Shown here: positions 1 to 6,103 of the stretch, piece by piece | Position numbering within the stretch: position 1 is the first letter of the stretch | Layout of the letters: each line of letters begins with the position of its first letter | Source of the DNA: Bacteroidota bacterium | Lineage (GTDB): Bacteria > Bacteroidota > Bacteroidia > Bacteroidales > GCA-2748055 | Direction of reading: 5' to 3' | DNA length: 6,103 nt | NCBI GenBank assembly: GCA_030642565.1 | Contig: DAOWNM010000175.1 | Span: forward strand, 1 to 6,103 | Translations under genes and position numbers: made by a program | Notes under the pieces: generated by a model | Seen by the model: the letters and a program-made list of their open reading frames with translations, nothing else | What the model was told of the DNA's origin: nothing | Database searches by the model: none

Positions 1-2240
1 GCCAGTCCCTGCCACCCCGACAGATCGGTTCCGTTAAACAAGGAGACAAAACCCATCTTCCCGGGCATCTTATCCAGGTAGTTTTGTATATCGATCTTCA
101 GATATTTGGTATCAGGACCCGTAATAATATCCCTGGTTATAATCAGTTTTTCTTTAATAATCTTCCCTTTCAGACCGTTGTCCAGACCATTACTGGGTGG
201 TGTGGTATTTACAAGGGCATTGGCTGCCTGGCTCTTCAGTTCATCCTGCTCCAGGTAATTGCTGAGGGTCACAAAACTGAGAAAAGTCTTTATGCTGCCC
301 ATGGCTCTGATCAACAGACCGGTGTCGTCAAGGCTGGTTGCATGGGGCTCGATTTTTCTCATTAACAGCAGTTTCTGATCATCGGGAAGCGCGGATGAGA
401 AGACAATCCTCACGTAGCTTTTAAAGGCCTCTTCTCTCACCTGATAGATGGTTGATTGGGAACAGATCTCGAACAATGGTGTGGCAGTATAAATATCGTC
501 CGACTTGATCAGCCCGGTGAATGCCCTCTTTTGGGTCTCTTCGTCCCCACTGTTATAAGCTTCATAAACAGCACCCAGGGCCTCTTTACCACCCACGGTT
601 GCCAGCACTCCAATATATCTCTCAACTAAAGAGTTTTTTGCTGCATGCAATAAAAGAGCTTGTGTGGCCACCTCCTTATGGGGACCCCGGTTGATGGCAG
701 CAACCAGTGCTACTTCAATGGCCTCCATTTCATCTTTATCTTCCAGCTGGTCAAAAAGCTTTATCAGATCCCCCAGGTCTCCCTGGTCGGAGACCATATG
801 GAGGTTTTTCAGGGAGGCTGATCTGACTGCCCCTTTTTGTGCGATCTGACCGTAGAGGAGATCGAACGAGCCGGGATCACCCTTGGCTGCGATCACCTCT
901 GTCAATACAACTTTTGCCCCTTCAGGTGCCCCATCCAGCGCTGCTGTAAGGAGTGGAAGCTGATCCATCCCCACGGTCTGCAACAGGGCTGCTTTGGCTG
1001 TCTCGCTATCCGGTGCAGCGGGGTAGGAGAGTGTATACTTGATGATTGCAGGAACCGCTTCACTCTTTTTGATCAGCGCCAATGTTTTTACTGCCTGTTG
1101 TCGTACAGTGGCATCAGGGTCGTCCATATAGCCGGAGACGATATCCACTGTTTCATCGCTTTTCAGCATCCCGAACAGGCTGAGGATCTCACCCTTTACC
1201 TCACTGTTTTTGGCACTGTTAAGTGCAGAAACCCAGGGGTCGAGAGGAGTGCTGTTTTTTGCTGCATACCGGATGGCGGTCATGCGATAGGCTTTGTTCT
1301 TCTCTTTCATGGCATCCACCAGCAGGGAGACGCTCTTCTCAATGGGTTCGTTTCCAGCTCCAGTGATCAGGGCGGCACTCTTAAAATGGATCTGTTCAGG
1401 AGTTGTACACTTTTTGATCACGTTTTTGCAAATTTTGAGACTCAGATCATGGTTGTTCTGTTCCGACACTGTTTCTGCATAGGCGATCAGGCTACCGGTG
1501 GCACTGGTTAGCTCAGGCATATAACCCGTCTTTTTGGCTGCACTGTTCAATACACCATGGGAGTCGGGATTGCCCAGTTTCGCCAGGCAGGCCAGTACAC
1601 TTCGCTGTAGCTCCGTGGAACCGCTCCCCGCAAGCGAGGCTACTGTTGCTGCGTGACTACTGTTCCCGGTTTTTCTGATGGCATTGACCAGCGCAATCTG
1701 CCCTCTTCCTTCGGTCTGATTCAGCTTACTAACAAAGAGGTCTGCGGCAGCATCAGGATTATTATCCCTGATGGCCCTGATGGCAGGATCCTGCAGTTTG
1801 GGATCTGTCAGATAATGGCTGAGACTCTCTAAGGTTGCATTGCTTCCGGAATAGTTTAGCTGACTGATGAAAAAGCTTTTCACAAAGAGATTCTCCCTTT
1901 TTTCAATCTCCTTCAGGATCATCGATTCCCACTGGAGAGACTCTTTCTTCATTTCGGGCTGACTGAGATAGCGCGACAGACTCTCTATGGCCACACGTGG
2001 TTTGGTGTCGTCGCGTGTTCCCGGAGGAATAACCAGGTCCAGTATCATTTGCAGCCCCGCCTCCTCCAGACTGAGCATGGATTGCATCTGATTGTTTAAT
2101 TTTTGCTGATCATTGGCAGGCACCTGTACCAGCAGGTCCGCCACTTTGGTATCCAGGGTCCTGTTCTCCTGAGCTGTAAGCGGGTTGGCGATCGGCAGCA
2201 ATGCAAGCATTGCAATAAGGGTAATTCTTATATGTTTCAT
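1..2240 (-). CDS. Secreted HEAT-repeat protein with C-terminal DUF1080 (3-keto-disaccharide hydrolase-like) domain, 3' end cut by window
   Basis: The minus-strand frame is open from ATG at 2240 to the window edge: 746 codons and no stop, so the C-terminus is missing. Residues 1-23 form a signal peptide (MKHIRIT, a hydrophobic core, then LTA before Gln24), so the product should be exported to the periplasm or outer surface; there is no lipobox Cys. From about residue 30 to 710 it is almost all paired amphipathic helices of the HEAT / PBS-lyase type; a clear unit is at 372-400 (MDDPDATVRQQAVKTLALIK onward). At 730-746 the sequence GFVSLFNGTDLSGWQGL matches the typical beginning of DUF1080 (PF06439), a beta-sandwich domain named for 3-keto-disaccharide hydrolase activity. 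About 200 more residues would be expected outside the window. The HEAT part probably acts as a scaffold. It lies 30 nt behind the oxidoreductase gene in the same operon. Family assignment is firm for HEAT and good for DUF1080, although only its first 17 residues are visible; the substrate is unknown. Confidence 0.88.
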   Translation of the reverse strand, partial: MKHIRITLIAMLALLPIANPLTAQENRTLDTKVADLLVQVPANDQQKLNNQMQSMLSLEEAGLQMILDLVIPPGTRDDTKPRVAIESLSRYLSQPEMKKESLQWESMILKEIEKRENLFVKSFFISQLNYSGSNATLESLSHYLTDPKLQDPAIRAIRDNNPDAAADLFVSKLNQTEGRGQIALVNAIRKTGNSSHAATVASLAGSGSTELQRSVLACLAKLGNPDSHGVLNSAAKKTGYMPELTSATGSLIAYAETVSEQNNHDLSLKICKNVIKKCTTPEQIHFKSAALITGAGNEPIEKSVSLLVDAMKEKNKAYRMTAIRYAAKNSTPLDPWVSALNSAKNSEVKGEILSLFGMLKSDETVDIVSGYMDDPDATVRQQAVKTLALIKKSEAVPAIIKYTLSYPAAPDSETAKAALLQTVGMDQLPLLTAALDGAPEGAKVVLTEVIAAKGDPGSFDLLYGQIAQKGAVRSASLKNLHMVSDQGDLGDLIKLFDQLEDKDEMEAIEVALVAAINRGPHKEVATQALLLHAAKNSLVERYIGVLATVGGKEALGAVYEAYNSGDEETQKRAFTGLIKSDDIYTATPLFEICSQSTIYQVREEAFKSYVRIVFSSALPDDQKLLLMRKIEPHATSLDDTGLLIRAMGSIKTFLSFVTLSNYLEQDELKSQAANALVNTTPPSNGLDNGLKGKIIKEKLIITRDIITGPDTKYLKIDIQNYLDKMPGKMGFVSLFNGTDLSGWQGL

Positions 2241-2273
2241 GGTTGTTCTCATTATAGTCATCGCATATTCTTA
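2241..2273 (-). other. Junction between oxidoreductase stop and HEAT gene start, with three in-frame ATGs
   Basis: The oxidoreductase ends with TAA at 2273-2271. The same reading frame then continues without another stop into the HEAT gene and offers ATG codons at 2261, 2252 and 2240. The 2240 start is preferred because it puts MKHIR directly before the hydrophobic signal core; the other two would add 4 (MRTT) or 7 residues and remain compatible with export. No good Shine-Dalgarno sequence is present, as is common in Bacteroidota, so the start is uncertain within these three. The short gap suggests co-transcription and perhaps translational coupling. Confidence 0.6.
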
Positions 2274-3524
2274 AATACTCCAGGGTGAACGCATCTCGGG
2301 ATAGATCAGCCGGTTGGCCCCTTCATCATTGATAAACTCCTGTCTAACAGGATCGAAATGAAGGGTGCGACCAAGCCTCAGTGCTACTACCCCCATGTTG
2401 ACAATGGTGCAGGAGCGGTGACCGTTCATCTCATTGAGTGCAAATCTCTGACGGGTTCGAACCGATTCATGAAAGGATGTAATCTGGGGTTCGGGATCGG
2501 GTAGTGTGGCTGCCAGTTTCTGAATGTCAGGTATGGTGGAACGGAAACCACGGAAGATCTTTCCATTGGGCCCTTCAATATAGGGGGCGTCCTTATCTTT
2601 GTTCTCCCCATCCAGGATGATCTGGCAACCATCTTCGTAGGTATAGGTGATTCTGCGCCATGACCCGACAGCATCGAAATGCTGCTGCGGTGCATCTACC
2701 TCCACCTTAATGGGGCTGGTATGGTCCTTGTTGAGCATATACTGAACCGGATCGAGATAGTGCTGTCCCATATCACCCAGTCCGCCCCCGTCATAATCCC
2801 AGAAGCCACGAAACTTGGAGTGTACCCTTAACGGATTGTAAGGCTTGACCGGGGCAGGCCCCAGCCACATATTGTAATCGAGGTGCTCAGGCACCGGCTG
2901 AGGTGTAAGGTTTTTGTCACCTCTCCAGTAGAATTTCCAGTCAAAACCTGTGATGCCGCTGACGGTGACCTTCAGGGGCCATCCCAGAACGCCGCTATCT
3001 ACAATTTTTTTCAAAGGCTTCACGGTGGTACCCAGCCCGTAGAAGCCCCCCCTGAATCGGAACCATGTGTTCAACCTGAACATGCGGCCATTGTTCTGTA
3101 CGGCTTCAATGACCCGCTTTCCTTCACCAATGGTCCGTGTCATCGGTTTTTCGCACCAGATATCTTTACCTGCTTCCGCAGCCATCACCGACATGGTACC
3201 GTGCCAGTGGGGAGGTGTGGCGATATGTACGATATCGATATCTTTTTGAAGGAGTAGCTCACGGAAATCTGAATAGCCCTTCACATGATCACCCGCTCTT
3301 TTCAGGGCCCTCTCCAGGTGGTGTCTGTCCACATCACACACCGCCACAAGGCGCCCTTCGCGTGTGAAGTGGTGGTTGTATCCAATTCCACCTACACCAA
3401 CAATGGCTTTTGTAATTTGGTCACTGGGGGCTGTAAAACCGGGTCCCCCGAGTACATGTCGCGGTACAATGGTAAAAGCTGCTGCACCCAGCACGCTCTT
3501 CCTGATGAAATCTCTTCTTTCCAT
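2271..3524 (-). CDS. Gfo/Idh/MocA-family oxidoreductase with twin-arginine signal
   Basis: A 417-residue NAD(P)-dependent oxidoreductase, probably acting on a sugar or sugar-like substrate in the periplasm. The N-terminus has a Tat motif (RRDFIRK at 3-9) followed by a hydrophobic stretch and PRHVLGG, the usual start of exported members of this family; Tat export would carry the folded enzyme with its cofactor. The Rossmann dinucleotide loop is GVGGIG at 43-48, the acidic end of a beta-strand is CDVD at 63-66, and the family EKP motif is at 125-127 (CEKPM). The C-terminal substrate domain contains the MWLGPAP segment at 219-225 and GGGLGDMGQHYLDP at 246-259, where Asp251, His255 and Asp258 are likely active-site residues. 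Length is normal for exported members. It is the first gene of an operon with the HEAT-DUF1080 gene. Family is certain; substrate is not. C3 oxidation of a glycoside is an inference from the DUF1080 neighbour. Confidence 0.95.
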   Translation of the reverse strand: MERRDFIRKSVLGAAAFTIVPRHVLGGPGFTAPSDQITKAIVGVGGIGYNHHFTREGRLVAVCDVDRHHLERALKRAGDHVKGYSDFRELLLQKDIDIVHIATPPHWHGTMSVMAAEAGKDIWCEKPMTRTIGEGKRVIEAVQNNGRMFRLNTWFRFRGGFYGLGTTVKPLKKIVDSGVLGWPLKVTVSGITGFDWKFYWRGDKNLTPQPVPEHLDYNMWLGPAPVKPYNPLRVHSKFRGFWDYDGGGLGDMGQHYLDPVQYMLNKDHTSPIKVEVDAPQQHFDAVGSWRRITYTYEDGCQIILDGENKDKDAPYIEGPNGKIFRGFRSTIPDIQKLAATLPDPEPQITSFHESVRTRQRFALNEMNGHRSCTIVNMGVVALRLGRTLHFDPVRQEFINDEGANRLIYPEMRSPWSI

Positions 3525-3556
3525 GATCTGTTTTTGGGTGGTAACAAAAGTGAAAT

Positions 3557-3588
3557 CAAATGTAGGAATTCAGACCCATTACCCCAAA
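3557..3588 (-). promoter_or_regulatory. Bacteroidota-type promoter (-33/-7) of the oxidoreductase-HEAT operon
   Basis: On the minus strand TTTG (3588-3585) is followed after exactly 20 nt by TACATTTG (3564-3557), an exact match to the Bacteroidota consensus TTTG / TAnnTTTG used by the primary sigma factor. Transcription would start near 3550, leaving a leader of about 26 nt before the ATG at 3524. It lies in the 145-nt divergent region shared with the UroD-like gene. I found no equally good promoter pointing the other way, and no obvious operator palindrome. Confidence 0.75.
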
Positions 3589-3669
3589 CAGAAAGATGGT
3601 GTAAATATTCTGGAGGATAATAGTTAAATTGTGCCCTGTTTTTCTTCGTTTCAAAATCTCCATTATACC

Positions 3670-4923
3670 ATGGCACACTCAAGAGAAAATCTGCAGAAGA
3701 CGTTGAATCATCAACAGCCCGATCGATTGGTAGTAGATTTTGGTGCCACACCGGTGACAGGGATCCATGTTCTTTTGGTGAAACAATTGAGAGACCATTT
3801 TGGCCTGGAGAAGAAGCCTGTAAAAGTTAATGAACCGTTTCAGATGCTGGGCGAAGTGGAGGAGGACCTTCAGGAAGCCATGGGGGTAGATGTGATTGGA
3901 CTATCTCCACCTTCTGATATGTTTGGAAACCGTTTCGAAAACTGGAAGGAGTTCAGGACTCCCTGGGGACAGGAAGTGCTTGTTCCGGGTTCTTTTACAG
4001 TATCTGTAGATGAGAACGGGGATACTCTTCTCTATCCTCAGGGTGATGATACAGTACCTCCCAGCGCCAAAATGCCAAAAGCTGCATATTTCTTTGATGC
4101 AGTGATTCGTCAGGAGCCCCTGGATGAGGCAAAATTGAATCCCGAAGACAATACCGAGGAGTTTGAACTGATTACAGTGGAAGACCTGGAATACTGGAAA
4201 GAGTCTATCAATGGGGCTTCTCAGAAAGGAAAGGGATTGGTGGCTAATTTTGGGGGGACCGGAATTGGGGATATTGCCCTGGTGCCCGGCTTGAACCTGA
4301 AGGCTCCAAAAGGGATCCGGGATGTGGCTGATTGGTACATGTCCACACTGATGCGGCCCGATTACCTTCATTATATATTTGAGAAGCAGACCGACATCGC
4401 CCTGGAGAACCTTAAGATGTCCAGGGAGGTTGCGGGTGATCGTGTGGATGTGGCATTTATCTGCGGGACCGATTTTGGAACCCAGGATTCTTCATTCTGT
4501 TCTGTTGAGACCTATGATGAACTTTACGCTCCTTACTACAGGAAGATCAACAACTGGATCCACGAAAACACATCATGGAAAACATTTAAGCATAGTTGTG
4601 GTGCGGTGGAGCCTTTTATGGAGCATTTCATTGAATCCGGATTTGATATCATCAACCCTGTCCAGATCAATGCGGCAGGTATGGATCCTTTATTACTAAA
4701 GGAAAAGTATGGAAATAGACTGGTGTTCTGGGGTGGGGGTGTGGATACCCAGAAAGTACTTCCTTTTGGTTCTCCCGAAGAGGTGAAAGCTCATGTACTG
4801 AAGGAGTGTGAGATCTTTGCTCCCGGAGGTGGATTTGTCTTTAATACCGTTCACAACATGCAGGCCAATGTTCCCCTTCAGAATGTGCTGGCCATGTTGG
4901 AGGCTATCAGTCAGTTCGGCTGA
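3670..4923 (+). CDS. Uroporphyrinogen decarboxylase-fold protein, MtaA/CmuA-like putative methyltransferase
   Basis: A 417-residue cytosolic protein of the URO-D superfamily (PF01208). It is not HemE: the N-terminal RQAGRY-type substrate motif is absent, and the start reads NHQQPDR...VDFG (13-25), as in the MtaA/CmuA-like branch that moves methyl groups to or from corrinoid or thiol carriers. Other family blocks are LLYPQGD...PPSAKMP...YFFD (about 120-142), KHSCGAVEPFMEHFIESGFD from 307, WGGGVDTQ (354-361) and GGGFVFNTVHNMQANVP near 387-403. His308 and Cys310 form the HxC zinc motif of methyltransferase members; His395 sits about where those enzymes have their second Cys. The ATG at 3670 is chosen because homology begins right after it. 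A GTG at 3631 would add 13 residues and has GGAGG 14 nt upstream, rather far. The gene is divergent from the oxidoreductase operon. No corrinoid-binding partner is in the window. Fold is sure; methyl transfer and substrate are inferred. Confidence 0.88.
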   Translation: MAHSRENLQKTLNHQQPDRLVVDFGATPVTGIHVLLVKQLRDHFGLEKKPVKVNEPFQMLGEVEEDLQEAMGVDVIGLSPPSDMFGNRFENWKEFRTPWGQEVLVPGSFTVSVDENGDTLLYPQGDDTVPPSAKMPKAAYFFDAVIRQEPLDEAKLNPEDNTEEFELITVEDLEYWKESINGASQKGKGLVANFGGTGIGDIALVPGLNLKAPKGIRDVADWYMSTLMRPDYLHYIFEKQTDIALENLKMSREVAGDRVDVAFICGTDFGTQDSSFCSVETYDELYAPYYRKINNWIHENTSWKTFKHSCGAVEPFMEHFIESGFDIINPVQINAAGMDPLLLKEKYGNRLVFWGGGVDTQKVLPFGSPEEVKAHVLKECEIFAPGGGFVFNTVHNMQANVPLQNVLAMLEAISQFG

Positions 4924-5051
4924 TAATGGGGCCCTCAAATTAACATTATTTAGAACAGTTTTTATCTAATTTTTAGGTACATTTGTCTCTTTAAAATTCA
5001 AAGGTATTTCATATAAATAACTCATTATTAATAACTAAAAGAAAATTTCCA
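4924..5051. other. AT-rich intergenic region between UroD-like gene and ppdK
   Basis: This 128-nt spacer is much richer in A and T than the flanking genes. It holds the TACATTTG element described separately. A weak inverted repeat, TTAGA (4950-4954) and TCTAA (4965-4969), is followed by TTTTT, but a 5-bp A/T-rich stem is too weak to call a terminator. No small ORF or RNA gene is visible. Confidence 0.6.
4978..4985 (+). promoter_or_regulatory. Bacteroidota-type -7 element upstream of ppdK
   Basis: TACATTTG is an exact match to the TAnnTTTG -7 consensus and is the same octamer as in the operon promoter on the other strand. Transcription would begin near 4992, giving a leader of about 60 nt that is A/T-rich and has no Shine-Dalgarno sequence. 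No TTTG is found 19-21 nt upstream, so the -33 half is weak or absent. It suggests ppdK is transcribed independently of the UroD-like gene. Confidence 0.55.
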
Positions 5052-6103
5052 ATGTCAGATGTAAAACGCGTTTATACTTTCGGAGACAGAAAAGCCGAAG
5101 GTAAAGCCGACATGAAAAACTTATTGGGCGGAAAAGGTGCCAACCTTGCAGAGATGAACCTGATTGGCGTGCCGGTACCTCCAGGATTTACTATTACCAC
5201 TGAGGTTTGTACAGAATACAACCAGCTTGGACAGGATAAAGCTGTTGAGCTGATCAAGGCTGAAGTTGAAACTGCTGTAAAGAATATCGAAGATATCATG
5301 GGAACCAAGTTCGGGAGTAACGAGAATCCCTGCCTGGTTTCTGTCCGCTCAGGAGCAAGGGCATCCATGCCAGGTATGATGGATACTGTATTGAACCTGG
5401 GAATGAATGAAAATGCTGTGAAAGGGCTTATCTCCAAGACGGGAAATGAAAAATTTGCCTGGGACAGTTATCGTCGTTTTGTGCAGATGTATGGCGATGT
5501 GGTACTGGGGATGAAACCCGAGTCCAAAGAGGACATTGATCCCTTTGAGGCTATTCTGGAAGAGGTGAAGGAAGCGCGTGGAGTTGAGAATGACAATGAA
5601 CTAACCATTGAGGATTTGAAGGAACTCGTGGCAAAAGGCAAAGCAGCTGTGAAAAAGCAAACCGGACATGATTTCCCGGTGGATCCATGGGAGCAGCTCT
5701 GGGGCGCCGTTATGGCCGTATTTGATAGCTGGGAAACTCCACGGGCCATCTACTACCGCCAGCTGAACCAGATCCCTGGTGAGTGGGGTACTGCAGTAAA
5801 CGTACAGGCCATGGTATATGGAAACATGGGCCAAACTTCAGGTACAGGTGTTGCCTTTACCCGTGATGCAGGAACCGGAGAGGACATCTTCAACGGTGAG
5901 TACCTGATCGATGCACAGGGAGAAGATGTGGTTGCAGGTGTACGCACACCCCAGCAGATTACCAAAGAGGGTTCGCTTAGGTGGGCCAAGCTCGCTAAAG
6001 TATCTGAAGAGGAACGTGCTTCTAAATATCCTTCACTTGAAGAGGTAATGCCCGAGGTATATGCTGAACTAAATGATACTCAACAAAAACTGGAGGACCA
6101 CTA
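5052..6103 (+). CDS. ppdK: Pyruvate, phosphate dikinase, N-terminal 350 residues (3' end beyond window)
   Basis: Pyruvate, phosphate dikinase interconverts pyruvate + ATP + Pi and phosphoenolpyruvate + AMP + PPi in the cytosol, serving gluconeogenesis or PPi-linked glycolysis. The visible part is the ATP-grasp nucleotide-binding domain: YTFGD at 8-12, GGKGANLAEM at 26-35, VPVPPGFTITT at 40-50, the ATP-site segment SVRSGARASMPGMMDT at 97-112, and QTSGTGVAFTRD at 261-272, followed by an Asp/Glu-rich stretch. The GARASMPGMMDT signature separates it from PEP synthase. The frame is open to the window edge. The family is usually about 870-910 residues, so the phosphohistidine domain (GGMTSHAA) and PEP/pyruvate barrel lie outside. 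ATG at 5052 fits the family start; the preceding A-rich leader has no Shine-Dalgarno sequence. No frameshift or missing motif is seen. Confidence 0.97.
   Translation, partial: MSDVKRVYTFGDRKAEGKADMKNLLGGKGANLAEMNLIGVPVPPGFTITTEVCTEYNQLGQDKAVELIKAEVETAVKNIEDIMGTKFGSNENPCLVSVRSGARASMPGMMDTVLNLGMNENAVKGLISKTGNEKFAWDSYRRFVQMYGDVVLGMKPESKEDIDPFEAILEEVKEARGVENDNELTIEDLKELVAKGKAAVKKQTGHDFPVDPWEQLWGAVMAVFDSWETPRAIYYRQLNQIPGEWGTAVNVQAMVYGNMGQTSGTGVAFTRDAGTGEDIFNGEYLIDAQGEDVVAGVRTPQQITKEGSLRWAKLAKVSEEERASKYPSLEEVMPEVYAELNDTQQKLEDH

Noticed and set aside
84..365. Plus-strand open frame of 93 codons near the left edge
   Set aside because: Same codon-register shadow of the HEAT gene; the minus strand here encodes continuous helical repeat and linker sequence leading into DUF1080.
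837..1511. Plus-strand open frame of 224 codons, Cys-rich, opposite the HEAT gene
   Set aside because: It lies in exact codon register with the minus-strand HEAT gene, so it is open only because that gene rarely uses TTA, CTA or TCA codons. Its product resembles no protein family I know and has the odd composition expected of an antisense shadow.
2883..3257. Plus-strand open frame opposite the oxidoreductase
   Set aside because: The minus strand encodes conserved Gfo/Idh/MocA motifs (EKP, MWLGPAP) through this stretch; the plus-strand product has no recognisable features.
3392..3751. Minus-strand open frame of 119 codons spanning the divergent promoter region
   Set aside because: It overlaps the starts of both well-supported genes and the promoter at 3557-3588, and its product is not protein-like in family terms.
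3670..4923. Annotation as HemE (haem biosynthesis uroporphyrinogen decarboxylase)
   Set aside because: The N-terminal RQAGRY substrate-binding motif is missing, the protein is longer than the usual 340-370 residues, and it carries an HxC motif typical of the methyltransferase branch.
4950..4974. Possible terminator hairpin TTAGA/TCTAA followed by a T run
   Set aside because: The stem is only 5 bp and almost all A/T with a 10-nt loop, too weak for an intrinsic terminator in such an AT-rich spacer.

Overview
The window looks like chromosomal DNA of a Bacteroidota bacterium, probably an environmental glycan degrader. This rests on three things: two exact matches to the Bacteroidota -7 promoter element (TAnnTTTG), one with a well-spaced -33 TTTG; A-rich leaders without a Shine-Dalgarno sequence; and the protein types present (a secreted protein cut before Gln, a Tat-exported Gfo/Idh/MocA oxidoreductase, a DUF1080 domain). 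Genus cannot be decided from the sequence.

Layout. The left half (1-3524) is a minus-strand two-gene operon. It is read from a promoter at 3557-3588 into a Tat-signal Gfo/Idh/MocA-family oxidoreductase (3524-2271), then after 30 nt into a long secreted HEAT-repeat protein (2240 to beyond base 1). The last visible residues of that protein are the start of a DUF1080 / 3-keto-disaccharide hydrolase-like domain, so it is a HEAT-DUF1080 fusion cut by the window edge. Its stop-free frame covers bases 1-2240 even though the other strand also carries fairly long open stretches, which are shadows. The right half is on the plus strand: a uroporphyrinogen-decarboxylase-fold protein of the MtaA/CmuA-like type (3670-4923), a 128-nt AT-rich gap with a second TACATTTG element, and the first 350 codons of pyruvate, phosphate dikinase (5052 to beyond 6103).

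How the genes may work together. The oxidoreductase and the DUF1080 protein are co-transcribed and both carry export signals. Families of these two types are linked to glycoside breakdown through 3-keto-sugars, in which one enzyme oxidises C3 and another cleaves the keto-glycoside. A periplasmic sugar-oxidising/cleaving pair is therefore the best functional guess, but it is inference. The divergent UroD-like gene may be a methyl-transfer enzyme of unknown substrate. ppdK is central metabolism with its own promoter and is probably unrelated to the operon. I saw no RNA genes, CRISPR arrays, mobile elements or sizeable repeats.
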